Below, in pieces: positions 8,444 to 18,590 of a stretch of DNA of 64,000 bases; the stretch's first letter is position 1, and every line of letters starts with the position of its first letter. The notes below the pieces were generated by a model, which made no database searches, was not told the origin of the DNA, and saw nothing but the letters and a program-made list of their open reading frames with translations. Origin of the DNA: Cyanomargarita calcarea GSE-NOS-MK-12-04C (lineage in GTDB: Bacteria > Cyanobacteriota > Cyanobacteriia > Cyanobacteriales > Nostocaceae); assembly GCA_019359595.1 (NCBI GenBank), contig JAHHGZ010000013.1, positions 1 through 64,000 of the forward strand, read 5' to 3'. Both the position numbers and the translations under genes were made by a program.

Positions 8444-9313
8444 ATGGATCTTCAGCTACTTGCTCAATTAATCGTTAACGGGATCGCAGTTGGGAGCATT
8501 ATTGCTTTGGCTGCGGTGGGGCTGACTCTGACTTATGGGATTTTACGGTTATCGAATTTTGCTCATGGTGATTTTCTAACATTAGGAGCCTATTTAACGT
8601 TCCTATTTAATTATATTGGAGTCCCTATTTGGTTGTCGATGATACTGGCGGCAGTCGGGACGGTAGGAGCGATGCTATTGTCAGAAAAATTACTGTGGTC
8701 AAGGATGCGCTCTATCCGTGCTAGTTCTACCACACTGATTATTATTTCCATTGGTCTGGCATTATTTCTTCGCAATGGGATCTTTTTCATTTGGGGTGGT
8801 AGCAACCAAAATTATAAGGTACCAGTTACCCCAGCTTTAGATATTTTCGGATTAAAAATACCGCAAAATCAAATTTTGGTTTTGGTTTTGGCAATATTGG
8901 CGATTTTGGGACTGCGCTACGTTTTGCAAAACACCAAAATTGGTAAAGCGATGCGAGCAGTTGCTGACGATTTGGATTTAGCCCGAGTTTCTGGCATCAA
9001 TGTTGACCGAGTAATTCTCTGGACTTGGGTAATCGCTGGCAGCATGACATCCTTGAGTGGCAGTATGTACGGCTTAATTACTGCTGTCAGACCAAACATG
9101 GGCTGGTTTTTGATATTACCCTTATTTGCTTCAGTCATACTGGGGGGAATTGGCAACCCTTATGGAGCGATCGCGGGAGCTTTTATCATTGGCATTGCCC
9201 AAGAAGTCAGCACACCTTGGTTGGGTTCTCAGTATAAACAAGGTGTGGCACTGTTTCTGATGATTTTAGTGCTGCTCATTCGTCCCAAGGGTTTATTCAA
9301 AGGCACGATTTAA
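8444..9313 (+). CDS. LivH-family ABC transporter permease for branched-chain/neutral amino acids
   Basis: 289 aa, almost entirely hydrophobic with about eight helices. The start MDLQLLAQLIVNGIAVGSIIALAAVGLTLTYG and the following RLSNFAHGDFLTLGAYL are diagnostic of LivH. The cytoplasmic EAA-like loop is seen as GKAMRAVADDLDLARVSGIN, and LGGIGNPYGAIAGAFIIG follows. It is too short for the urea permease UrtB. In heterocystous cyanobacteria the corresponding subunit is NatD of the N-I neutral amino acid transporter, whose other subunits are often scattered; none is adjacent here. Confidence 0.88.
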   Translation: MDLQLLAQLIVNGIAVGSIIALAAVGLTLTYGILRLSNFAHGDFLTLGAYLTFLFNYIGVPIWLSMILAAVGTVGAMLLSEKLLWSRMRSIRASSTTLIIISIGLALFLRNGIFFIWGGSNQNYKVPVTPALDIFGLKIPQNQILVLVLAILAILGLRYVLQNTKIGKAMRAVADDLDLARVSGINVDRVILWTWVIAGSMTSLSGSMYGLITAVRPNMGWFLILPLFASVILGGIGNPYGAIAGAFIIGIAQEVSTPWLGSQYKQGVALFLMILVLLIRPKGLFKGTI

Positions 9314-9395
9314 GCAGCAGTCAGATCCCCGACTTGTTGCAGCAATGTCAGGAAGTGCGGCATTTTGGGCGTAATCGAGACCGGTGGAAGATATT

Positions 9396-9428
9396 AGATC
9401 CCCGACTTCTTGAAGAAGTCGGGGATCT
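9396..9428. repeat. 33-bp palindrome of the dispersed CCCCGACTTCTT family
   Basis: AGATCCCCGACTTCTT, one G, then its exact reverse complement. A decayed partial copy lies at ~9322-9340. Related copies are at 20556-20589 and ~22720-22751. It sits between the convergent livH-like and psaX genes, so it may serve as a bidirectional terminator. Confidence 0.7.
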
Positions 9429-9441
9429 AACCACAAACGGA

Positions 9442-9573
9442 CTACTGGATGATGTTGAAATAGTAAGCTGCCACTAAGAAGTTAATAGCTAACAGCAACA
9501 ACGCCCAACCTGTACGGAATGGATAAGGAAAATTACCCGTCGTGGTTGTTCCACCTGTTTTATTTTTAGTCAT
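9442..9573 (-). CDS. psaX: Photosystem I subunit PsaX
   Basis: 43 aa, starting MTKNKTGGTTTTG. A soluble Gly/Thr-rich N-terminus is followed by YPFRTGWALLLLAINFLVAAYYFNIIQ, a single transmembrane helix. This matches the PsaX of Thermosynechococcus, whose FRTFWAVLLLAINFLVAAYYF stretch is nearly the same. PsaX is a peripheral one-helix PSI subunit that helps bind an antenna chlorophyll and is present in only some cyanobacteria. The Shine-Dalgarno TTAGGAG lies 8-10 bases before the ATG. The gene is monocistronic and convergent with the LivH gene. Confidence 0.9.
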   Translation of the reverse strand: MTKNKTGGTTTTGNFPYPFRTGWALLLLAINFLVAAYYFNIIQ

Positions 9574-9680
9574 CAGATCAACTCCTAACTTAAGGACTTA
9601 TCCAGAAATACCAAAGAGCTGCCACTATTGCCCATATTCGTTAAAAATATTTGTCAAAGGGGTTATTGGTTAGTGGTTAT

Positions 9681-9715
9681 TAACTCCTAACTCCTAACTC
9701 CTAACTCCTAACTCC
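9681..9715. repeat. Heptamer tandem repeat (TAACTCC)5
   Basis: Five consecutive TAACTCC units, the classic short tandemly repeated repetitive sequence of heterocystous cyanobacteria. The array covers the 3' end of lipA: the stop codon and last Ser codon (9708-9713) lie within it. Confidence 0.85.
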
Positions 9716-10613
9716 CCTCTCCCGCATGGTAGGAACTGCGGACTAAAGGACCAGAACGGACATGACTAAAACCCATTTGCTTGGCGATGTTACCCAATTC
9801 GTCGAATTCTTCAGGTGTCCAGTACTTTTGTACTGGGAGATGTTCCAAAGAAGGACGCATATACTGACCAATAGTCAGGCGATCGCATCCTACCCGATGT
9901 AGATCCGCGATCGCCTCAATGACTTCCTCAGTTGTTTCACCATGTCCCAGCATCAAACCAGATTTAGTCGGAACGCTAGGATTAATTTCTTTGACTATTT
10001 GCAATACCCGGATTGAGCGATCGTATTTTGCACCCCGCCGCACTGGACCTTGCAACCGTCGTACGGTTTCAATATTATGGTTGTAACAAGCAGGCTTGGC
10101 ACATACAACCATCTCAATTCGTTGGCGTTGACCTTCCTCCCCGACACCCGCACCACCCCAAAAATCTGGCGTTAACAACTCAATTTGAGTTTCTGAATTT
10201 AGGTCACGGATAGCCTCCATCGTCTTCACAAACCAACCTGCACCACCATCGGGTAAATCATCACGTGCAACAGAAGTCAGTACCACATAGCGCAATCCCA
10301 AAAGCTGCACTGCTTCTGCGACTTTTTGGGGTTCCTTGGGGTCCAAAGCCATCGGCGCATGACCTTTATCTACTTGACAAAAACCACAAGACCTGGTGCA
10401 TATTGGACCCATTAGTAAAAAAGTAGCAGTTTTTTGGGCGTAGCACTCCCCTCGGTTTGGACATCGGCCTTCTTCGCAAATAGTATGAATTTGGCGCTGC
10501 TTAATAATTCGTTGTACTGTCGAGAGTTCGCTAGCTTTGCCAATCGGACGACGCAGCCACGTTGGCATCAAAATAAGTTCAGACTTGAGTTGAGCTTTTT
10601 GAGAGGAAGTCAT
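9708..10613 (-). CDS. lipA: Lipoyl synthase (radical SAM)
   Basis: 301 aa from ATG 10613, which aligns with the family start ([12 protein letters not shown]...[11 protein letters not shown]); an open frame continues upstream to 10748 but looks non-coding. The auxiliary 4Fe-4S cluster motif [12 protein letters not shown] and the radical-SAM motif CTRSCGFC are present, as is the C-terminal VRSSYHAGE with the conserved Arg-Ser-Ser. The enzyme inserts two sulfurs into octanoyl groups on E2 and GcvH proteins. The final Ser codon and stop fall in a TAACTCC heptamer array. No lipB is adjacent. Confidence 0.95.
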   Translation of the reverse strand: MTSSQKAQLKSELILMPTWLRRPIGKASELSTVQRIIKQRQIHTICEEGRCPNRGECYAQKTATFLLMGPICTRSCGFCQVDKGHAPMALDPKEPQKVAEAVQLLGLRYVVLTSVARDDLPDGGAGWFVKTMEAIRDLNSETQIELLTPDFWGGAGVGEEGQRQRIEMVVCAKPACYNHNIETVRRLQGPVRRGAKYDRSIRVLQIVKEINPSVPTKSGLMLGHGETTEEVIEAIADLHRVGCDRLTIGQYMRPSLEHLPVQKYWTPEEFDELGNIAKQMGFSHVRSGPLVRSSYHAGEGS

Positions 10614-11033
10614 AAATATATACTTGGGTAGGCACGAGGGAATAAGGGGATGCAGAAGAGCGTTGGGAGGGGTATCAAGCCTTGCCGAACGATTTTTCGT
10701 TATCCTCATAGATGTAGAGACGTTACATATAACATAAGAAAAAAGCAATTTTTAGGCGAATAAGGGTCTAAACCTCAATTTGCTTTTCTGTATCCAGAAG
10801 GGCAGGGAGACACAAGAAAAAGTACCTTAGAAATCCCCATCCCCTCATCCCCCCATCCCCCCATCTCTCCATATCCCAAATAAAAGTTTTGCTAAACACA
10901 TAAAATATTGCCACTTCTCCTGGAAAATACTATCCCCCAATCAAGATAAATTTTGGATATAGTGGGAAGATTCTCAATGCTAATCGGCAAATCAGCCTTT
11001 TCTTACCTAAAGTTTCTCTTAGAGCAATCAGTC
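10614..11033. other. Intergenic region between lipA and the response-regulator gene
   Basis: This holds the divergent promoters of lipA and the REC gene, which cannot be placed precisely. A low-complexity CCCCATC run lies at ~10838-10877. An alternative in-frame upstream start of the REC gene at 10977 falls here. No RNA gene was seen. Confidence 0.4.
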
Positions 11034-11627
11034 GTGGCAAGTAATAAAATTTTAGTTATCGATGACACTACAGTCGTCAGGGTAAAAGTACGAGAAATGT
11101 TGCCTCCAGGCAATTTTCAAGTATTGGAGGCCAAAGACGGCTTGGAAGGACTTAAGTTAATCCGTGAGGAAAAACTTAGCCTAATCATGTTGGATTTCCT
11201 ATTGCCTAAAATGAGCGGTTGGGACGTGTTCCAGCAAATTCAAGCACAGCCGGAACTGAAAAAGATTCCCTTAGTGATCATGTCTGGTCGGAAGGAAGAA
11301 GTTACAGAGAAAATCTCAGAACCCTTTCAATATTTTGAATTTCTGAACAAGCCCTTTGACCAAAAGCAATTAATTAGCGCTATCAAAGCGGCAATGGCAA
11401 AATCCAAACAGCCACGCCAAGAATCAGCACCAACAGCACCACTAGCTACTAAAAATATTACAAATGGTAATGGTACAGCGACATCATTTTCCAGCCCGAC
11501 AACCGCCACTTCTGGAGTCGAAATTCAGGCAATGAACGACAAAATCGTCAAAATGCAGTCGGAAATTGATGGTTTGAAAAAACAACTAGCTCAGGTTGTC
11601 ACTTTTATTAAACAAAAAATCAAGTAG
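11034..11627 (+). CDS. Response regulator (REC) with C-terminal coiled coil
   Basis: 197 aa if started at GTG 11034 (VASNKILVIDD), which puts the REC domain at the N-terminus as usual; ATG 10977 would add 19 residues. REC features are VIDDTT (acidic pair), LIMLDFLLPKMSG (phospho-Asp), VIMSGR and FEFLNKPFD (Lys). A Ser/Thr/Ala-rich linker follows, then a ~35-residue coiled coil (EIQAMNDKIVKMQSEIDG...KKQLAQVV). There is no DNA-binding domain, so output is probably by protein contact. The gene is monocistronic; its terminator is at 11888-11951, separated from it by a MITE. Confidence 0.85.
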   Translation: MASNKILVIDDTTVVRVKVREMLPPGNFQVLEAKDGLEGLKLIREEKLSLIMLDFLLPKMSGWDVFQQIQAQPELKKIPLVIMSGRKEEVTEKISEPFQYFEFLNKPFDQKQLISAIKAAMAKSKQPRQESAPTAPLATKNITNGNGTATSFSSPTTATSGVEIQAMNDKIVKMQSEIDGLKKQLAQVVTFIKQKIK

Positions 11628-11652
11628 CGAAAGCTAAAGTATTATACCTGTC

Positions 11653-11883
11653 AGGACTTACGCACTCTTATAGGGAATAATGAACTAAGTACCCTCCAGA
11701 CAAAGGAAGGGCAGAAGAAAGCTATAGCTTACTTAAGCGTTAGGGGTATGTTTATGAAAGCTAAAAGGTGAAGCCTACCAATGTCTTGCGCTTAGATGCA
11801 CTCGTCCCAAGGGGACACGCTACGGTGCTGAGTAGGATGCAAAAGACACAGTTGCTTTATAAGAAAGTTTTTGCGTAAATCCT
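11653..11883. repeat. MITE-like element, copy A (AGGACTTACGCA ends)
   Basis: AGGACTTACGCA at 11653-11664 is mirrored by TGCGTAAATCCT at 11872-11883 (one mismatch). The 231-bp interior has no gene. A related element lies inverted at 32350-32548; the two share a TAGGGGTATG..TTTATG block. It sits between the REC gene and its terminator. Confidence 0.6.
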
Positions 11884-11887
11884 AGTT

Positions 11888-11951
11888 AGCCTGCCAAATT
11901 TTATCCCAAGCAAAGGGGAAAGGCAGGCTTTTTGCTTTTTTAGCTGCTGTC
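11888..11951 (+). terminator. Rho-independent terminator
   Basis: AGCCTGCC (11888-11895) pairs with GGCAGGCT (11932-11939), followed by TTTTGCTTTTTT. This fits termination of the REC gene at 11034-11627. Confidence 0.7.
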
Positions 11952-12074
11952 AGTAGATAAGTAGATTGAGTGTAGTAATTAAATATAAAATGGGCGGACT
12001 AAAAAGAGAGCTTCTCTCTCTTTCTCCATCTTGCCCGATCAACAAAATTTTATTTTAGGCTTATTTACGGTTGT

Positions 12075-12110
12075 ACACGTAGTATTTTTAGTATCAAAAA
12101 TACTACGTGT
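12075..12110. promoter_or_regulatory. Perfect 15-bp inverted repeat upstream of the giant kinase gene
   Basis: ACACGTAGTATTTTT, a 6-nt loop (AGTATC), then the exact reverse complement. It lies 110 bp before the kinase start. No T-run follows, so an operator or RNA element is as likely as a terminator. Confidence 0.45.
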
Positions 12111-12219
12111 GTAGGCATAAAATCTTTTTCTAAGATTATTTTTTGCAAGTTGATAGTGTAAACATTTAAATTATGGGAATACTAAACATGAGAAATCAGA
12201 TTGTGAGCATGGGCGGAAA

Positions 12220-15200
12220 ATGGTAGTAGTTTTAGACCAACTTGTTCAATTCCCTGGCTATTACTTTACTGAGCAAATATATTTAAGCACCCAAACGTTA
12301 GTTTGCCGAGCTATTAGAGAAGAAGACCAAACATCAGTCGTGGTCAAACTGATGCGGAATGAGTATCCCAGCTTCAGTGAAATTGCTCAATTCCGCAATC
12401 AGTACCTGATCACGAAAAACTTAGATTTAGAAGGCATTGTCAAACCTTGTAGTTTAGAAAACTACCGTAATGGGTATGCTCTAATCATGGAAGACTATGG
12501 TGGTATCTCGTTGAAAGAATGGCTGACAAATTTTGAGATATTTTCTACAAATTCTTTGGAAGAGTTTTTCCACATTACGACTCAAATTGTCACTACTCTT
12601 GACGGACTACACCGTCACAACATCATTCACAAAGACATCAAACCCGACAATATACTAATTAACCCTATTACTCTTGAGCTAAAAATAATCGACTTCAGTA
12701 TCGCTTCTTTACTGCCAAAAGAAACTAAAGTCATTACCAGTCCCAACCTCTTAGAAGGGACACTAGCTTATATTTCTCCAGAACAAACTGGAAGGATGAA
12801 CCGAGGTATCGATTACCGTACCGACTTTTATTCTCTTGGTGTCTCGCTGTTTGAACTCCTCACCGGAGAGTTACCTTTCCAGTCTGATGACCCGATGGAG
12901 TTAGTTTACTGTCACATTGCCAAACAACCACCAAAAGCCAGCGAGATTAATCCCAGCATTCCCGCAGTTTTGTCAGAGATCATTAGCAAACTGATGGCAA
13001 AAAATGCTGAAGACCGTTACCATTCTGCTTTAGGCTTAAAGTATGACTTAGAGACGTGCAAACAGCAGTGGCAAGACACTGGAAAAATTTTACCCTTTGA
13101 GTTGGCAACTAGAGACATTTCAGAGCGTTTCCTGATTCCCGAAAAACTCTATGGTCGGCAACATGAAGTTAAAACCTTACTGGCTGCTTTTGAGCGCGTA
13201 GTTCAAGGGAAAACTGAAATGATATTAGTAGCGGGTTTCTCTGGAATTGGGAAAACTGCTATTGTCAACGAAATCCACAAACCGATCGCCCAGCAGCGTA
13301 GTTACTTCATCAAAGGAAAATTTGACCAGTTTCAACACGACATTCCCTTATCCGGCTTAGTCCAAGCCTTTCGCGATTTAATTGGGCAACTACTGGGTGA
13401 AACTGATGCCGAAATACAACAATGGAAAAAGAAAATTTTATCCGCATTAGGTGAACAAGCTCAGATTGTTATTGACTTGATTCCCGAACTGGAGTTGATT
13501 ATAGACAAGCAACCTCCAATTGTTGAATTATCTGGCGGTGCAGCACAAAATAGATTCAATTTATTGTTCGAGAAATTTACTCAAGTTTTCGCGGTCAAGG
13601 AGCATCCTCTAGTGATATTTTTGGATGATTTGCAATGGGCAGATTCAGCTTCTTTGAAATTCATCCAATTATTAATGACTAAAACTAGTGCAGTTAAAAT
13701 AAATTCATCATTATCTTATCCCTTATTAGGCGAGGCGCTCCATACGGTCGAAGTTGAAACTGAGAGAGGACTCTTGCTGATTGGTGCATATCGAGATAAC
13801 GAAATTTCAAAAGCACATCCACTTCATTCAACGCTAAAAGAAATTCAACAAACCGCAGCAGCGATAAGTCGCATCACTTTAGCACCATTAAACCAAAGTA
13901 ATTTAAATAGCCTAATTGCTGATACTCTTCATTGTGAAGAAAGTCTTGCTATTCCTCTTAGTCAGATGGTGTTTGCTAAAACTAAAGGTAATCCATTCTT
14001 TAGTAATCAGTTTCTGAAATCTTTACATAATGATAAATTAATCCAATTTAGTTTTGATGTCGGTCATTGGGAGTATGACATTAGACAAATTAAATCATTA
14101 GCTCTCACAGATGATGTAGTAGAATTTATGGCACTTCAAATTCAAAAGTTGCCAAAATATACTCAGAGAGTATTGAAATTGGCTGCCTGTATCGGCAACC
14201 AATTTGACTTAAAGATGCTCTCAATTGTACTTGAAAAGTCTGTAGTGGATACAGCATCAGACTTATGGCCAACCTTACATGACGGTCTAGTATTACCTCA
14301 AACTGAAGTTTACAATTCATTTTCAGAAGATAGTGACACTCAACCGTCAAGAAATAGGAATTTCCAAATCCCAAAATATAAATTTGTACATGATAGGGTG
14401 CAGCAAGCTGCTTATTCGCTAATTCCCGAAGAGGAAAAACAATCAACTCACTTAAAAATTGGTCAATTATTGTTAAGTAAGATTCCAATTGTAGAACGGG
14501 AAGAAAATATTTTTGAGCTTGTCAATCAGTTGAATATTGCAGTTGAATTAATTGCCGATCTGGCTGAACGTGATGAACTGGCAAGAATGAATTTGATTGC
14601 CGGACGGAAAGCTTTAGCCTCGACTGCTTATCGAGCAGCCGTTAAATATTTAACAATAGCAATTCAACTACTGGCAAGTGATAGTTGGGAGGTTAACTAT
14701 TACTTAACTTTAGCTTTGTATGAAACCGCAGCAGAAGCGGCATATCTCAGCGGTGACTTTGAGCAGACAGAGCATTTTGTTGAGGTGGTGTTATTACAAG
14801 CTAAAACATTGTTGGAAAAAGTGAAAGTTTATGAAGTCAAAATTCAAGCTTATGGGGCTCAGGGAAAAGCAGTAGAAGCGGTAAATACGGCTCTATCTTT
14901 TGTGAAATTGTTAGGGGTAGAGTTTCCCGATAATCCCAGTCAGTCTGATGTTCAGTTTCAATTGCAGAAAACAACAGCAAATCTATCAAACCGAAGCGTT
15001 GAAGGCTTAATTGATCTACCAAAAATGACGGAAGCTCAACCGTTGGCAGTAATGCTTATTTTATCTAGTGCAATTACTCTTGCCTATCAAGTTGCTCCTA
15101 ATCTATTCTTACTGATTGTCCTTAAACAAGTCAACTTATCGCTCCAATATGGCAATGCACCCTTGTCTGCCTTTGTATACGTAGTTTACGGTTTTATACT

Positions 15201-17016
15201 CTGTGGGGTGCTAGGAGAAATTGAGTCTGGCTACGAATTTGGCAAACTAGCTTTAAATCTGCTGCCTCAGTTCGATACTAAAGAAGTTAAAGCTAAAATT
15301 ATTCAAACGTTTAATGCCCATATAAGGTATTGGAAGGAGCCTGCTAGGCAAATATTAAGACCTTTACTAGACGCTTACTCTATAGGACTGGAAATAGGAG
15401 ATTTAGAATTTGCAGCCCTTTCTCTTAATGCTTATTGTTACTCTTCATATTTTATTGGTCGAGAATTAACAGAAATAAAACATGAGATGGCATCTTACAG
15501 CCATATTATGAATCAAATCAAGCAAGAAAGAGTATTCTACAGGAATGAGATATATCGGCAGGCAGTGTCAAATTTATTAGGATATGTTGAAAAGCCCGAT
15601 CTTTTAGTTGGTGAAGTTTATAACGAGGAGAAAATGTTACCGCTTCATCTTGAAAGCAATGATGTGTGTGCGTTGTTCTACTTGTATTCCTGTAAACTTC
15701 AACTCTCCTATCTTTTTGCGGACTACTTTCAAGCAATTGAAAATGCTGCAAAGACAGAAAAGTATTTAGACGGTGGAATAGGACAGATAGTTTTTCCTCA
15801 ATACCATTTCTACGATTCACTAGCGCAGCTTGCAGTTTATCCAGATGCTGAGGAATCTAAACAAAAACAAATCCTTCATAAGGTAACAGCTAACCAGCAA
15901 AAAATGCAGAAATGGGCGCATCATGCTCCGATGAATTATTTACACAAATATTATTTAGTAGAGGCGGAACAACATCGAGTTTTGAGCAATAATACAGAGG
16001 CAATGGAATTGTATGATTGCGCTATCTCACTCGCCAAAGAAAACGCATACATCCATGAGGAAGCGCTGGCTAACGAACTTGCTGCTAAGTTCTATCTAGA
16101 GTGGGGCAAAGAAAAGATCGCTCAAACTTATTTAACTGATGCCTATTATGGCTACGTTCGTTGGGGAGCTAAAGCCAAAGTTGATGATTTGCAAAAATGC
16201 TATGCTCAATTACTGTCTCCCATCCTTCTGCAAGAACAACTTAATCTTCATCCGATTCAGAAAAACTCATCTTCTAATAAAATATTTCTATCCAGCATTA
16301 GCAATCCCCAAACTGTCATTGGCAGCAGGACAACCATTTCAGATTCTTTGGACTTAGCAGCAGTCATCAAAGCCTCTCAAGCACTTTCAGGAGAAATCGA
16401 AATTGAGCAATTGCTTTCTACCTTAATGGCAGTTGTAATGGAGAATGCAGGAGCCTCTAAGTGCGCTTTGCTTTTGAAGGAAAGCGATAATTTAGACCTA
16501 ACTGTTACTGTAGTCAGTTCGAGTTCAACTTGTAAACCCACGACAGAGTTTCCATCCACCCGTTTGGAATCGAGCAATGATGTACCGATTAGTTTGATTA
16601 ACTACGTTAAACGCACTCAGGGAATCTTGGTAATCGACAATGCAATGGCGGAAGCAACCTGCTTTAGCGATCGCTATTTTGTTCATCACAAAGCTAAAAG
16701 TGTTTTGTGCATTCTAATTGTTAATCAAGGTAAATTTATCGGTATTCTTTACCTAGAAAATAATCTGACGACGGGAGCATTTACGCGCGATCGTGTAGAA
16801 CTAATAAAACTTATTACCACTCAAGCGGCAATCTCTTTAGAGAATGCTATGCTCTATAAAAACTTGACTGTGGCAAATGATGAATTGCAGGAATACAACC
16901 ATAATTTAGAAGATAAAAATGACCCCACCGCCGCGTTTACGCATTTGCGGGGCTACATACTTGGCGCAAAAAGCATAGCCTTTTACATTCACCCCCAGAA
17001 CTCTATCCCAATCTAG
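12220..17016 (+). pseudogene. Truncated Ser/Thr kinase-AAA ATPase-GAF signalling protein (histidine-kinase end lost)
   Basis: 1598 codons remain. Order: Ser/Thr kinase (~10-275) with HKDIKPDN and the activation segment starting DFS instead of DFG, and GTLAYISPEQTGR; AAA-type ATPase (~310-600) with GFSGIGKT Walker A and VIFLDDLQWAD Walker B; a long helical/TPR-like middle; GAF (~1380-1550); then a coiled coil starting TVANDELQEYNHNLEDKN. In intact cyanobacterial relatives this coiled coil leads into a histidine kinase (VAGVAHEINNP...). Here, at ~16917, the frame runs into antisense DNA of an SDR gene and stops about 33 codons later. The product may still be made as a kinase/GAF protein; otherwise it is a pseudogene. 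Confidence 0.8.
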
Positions 17017-17324
17017 CTCAGTTGCTTGCTCTACAGTACCGACAACCACCACAGCAGCGTTAGCAACTAGTATGTCCACACCACCCATTTATTAACCACT
17101 TCAGCAATCCAATCTTGAACCTCACTTTCCACTGAAACATCTACTTGGTGAAACAGAGCAGTCCCTCCAGTGGCTTCAATTTCCTGAATGACAAATTTTC
17201 CATTAGTGGAATCTACATCCGCAATCGCCACTTTGGCTCCCTCTTGAGCAAAAAGTTTAGCAGTCTCCTGACCGATACCAGAACACGCTCCTGTTATTAG
17301 AGCTATTTTATTAGCTAACTGCAT
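16917..17324 (-). pseudogene. Broken short-chain dehydrogenase/reductase (SDR) gene
   Basis: The N-terminal half of an SDR: ITGACSGIGQETA (TGxxxGIG cofactor motif), VAIADVDSTNG (acidic residue suggesting NAD), then in another frame GGVDILVANAAVVVVG and VLGVNVKGYAFCAKYVAPQMRKRGGGVI. Two lesions are visible. One base is missing in a G-run near 17090 (NKW/GGVDIL), which switches frame. The gene also stops at GGGVI, where it meets the truncated kinase gene, so the Ser-Tyr-Lys catalytic residues are gone. It is non-functional. Confidence 0.85.
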
Positions 17325-17381
17325 GATTAAAGTCACTATTAGGAAATGAATGGGGTGTGGAAGGATTGCAGTTTGGGTTAA

Positions 17382-18095
17382 TTATGCTACTTGTAAAAGT
17401 TTTGAATTTTCCTGTTTTTTCGCGTATGCTAGTAACTCATTCATTGCCTCTGTATAAGCTTCAAAAGCTAGTTTAACTAACTCAAAAGCTTTTTCACGAG
17501 TTTCTTCTGTTATCTCTATGCTTTCAAGGAAAACTACAGCATCTTTTTTACCAAGCGTGTGTGTATTTTCAACATTCAAATGACACATACCGAAATAACG
17601 GTACTCTTGTCCTGTATTTTTTTGAAGTTCTTCAGCTACCGTTTTTGTTATACTGAAAAAAACATTTGCCGTTACTTCAGAAACCTCAATCAATACTAGT
17701 CTCAAAACAGGATCTGCGTGAAAATTATACTGTCCAAGAAAAGAACAAACAGCACGATTTTTCTTTGTCTCTTCTGCCCACATCAAGTTTATGGCATCAG
17801 TTAATCGTAAAGAATCATCAAGTCCTAACTTTCCAATATCTTCTAAAAGCCATTGCCAATGGAAGTGTTCTTCGTAAGTATGTTTATTGATTAATTCCTG
17901 AATTTTGTTAGTAGTTGGCTCTTGTCTAAAAGCTATATTACATAGTTCCCCAAAACCCATAGCCAAAGGAACTAAACAAGGAGCAAAACTTAACCGTTGC
18001 TTTGGGTCTATGCTTTTGTCTTGCATAAACTTGAATAATGGCAACTTAACAAAATCTTGTTTCTTTTGCTCAATAAATTTTAAGATTTCTTTCAT
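17382..18095 (-). CDS. Heme-oxygenase-like/TenA-fold protein, possible diiron enzyme
   Basis: 237 aa from ATG 18095, chosen because GAGGAG lies ~8 bases before it. The protein is all-helical, with HTYEEHFHWQWLLEDI (~78-93), NLMWAEETKKNRAV (~107) and CHLNVENTHTLGKKD (~170-184). The His-x3-Glu-x2-His in HLNVENTH is like the third-helix metal motif of heme-oxygenase-like diiron oxidases (CADD/SznF type), and the earlier E/H-rich helix could supply the remaining ligands. Function and substrate are unknown. The neighbour is the broken SDR gene in the same orientation, so it may once have shared a pathway with it. Fold assignment is tentative. Confidence 0.5.
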   Translation of the reverse strand: MKEILKFIEQKKQDFVKLPLFKFMQDKSIDPKQRLSFAPCLVPLAMGFGELCNIAFRQEPTTNKIQELINKHTYEEHFHWQWLLEDIGKLGLDDSLRLTDAINLMWAEETKKNRAVCSFLGQYNFHADPVLRLVLIEVSEVTANVFFSITKTVAEELQKNTGQEYRYFGMCHLNVENTHTLGKKDAVVFLESIEITEETREKAFELVKLAFEAYTEAMNELLAYAKKQENSKLLQVA

Positions 18096-18217
18096 GTTTA
18101 CCACTCCTCATTTTCGATGATTGAATTGTTTTCAACACTATTGACTACCACACTGAGACTTGTACAGTGTGAGAATCATTTAAATAGTTGGCAAGTTTAG
18201 ACATAAAGCGACCTCTG

Positions 18218-18361
18218 GTAGAGTCGCTAGGGCAAACGCCTAAATCCTGTATACCTTATCCAGTAAGGCTTTCAATAATTGTTGCCAAAACCAAATAATG
18301 GACATAATCTTTGTCCAATAGGCATTCCAAAAATAAGGTGCGTTTGCCCTGTAGAGTCGCT
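18218..18361. mobile_element. MITE with 11-bp terminal inverted repeats and 11-bp target duplication
   Basis: The element at 18229-18350 (122 bp) has ends AGGGCAAACGC (18229-18239) and GCGTTTGCCCT (18340-18350), an exact inverted repeat. It is flanked by the exact direct repeat GTAGAGTCGCT at 18218-18228 and 18351-18361. A duplication of this length is typical of IS4-family transposases, so it is probably a non-autonomous IS4-type derivative. Confidence 0.8.
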
Positions 18362-18590
18362 AAACAATACCAAAAACCTGTGATTGCTTGATTACAGCAG
18401 TTTTCGTTCTATGGACCAAAACTAAGAACCGAATTATCACTAGAAATGCAATTAATCGAAGTGTCTCTACCTGTGGTCTATTTCACAGAAAAGCGCTGTA
18501 AACTTCATACCGTCTGCAATGACATGGTTTCGTTTTTTATGCCCAGTGACTTACAGCACTAACAATCGTGTTGATTAATTGTGTTTTTTG

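Noticed and set aside
16906-17016. Kinase C-terminus considered as a genuine novel fusion domain
   Set aside because: The last ~33 codons are the antisense of SDR sequence, so they carry no evolved domain.
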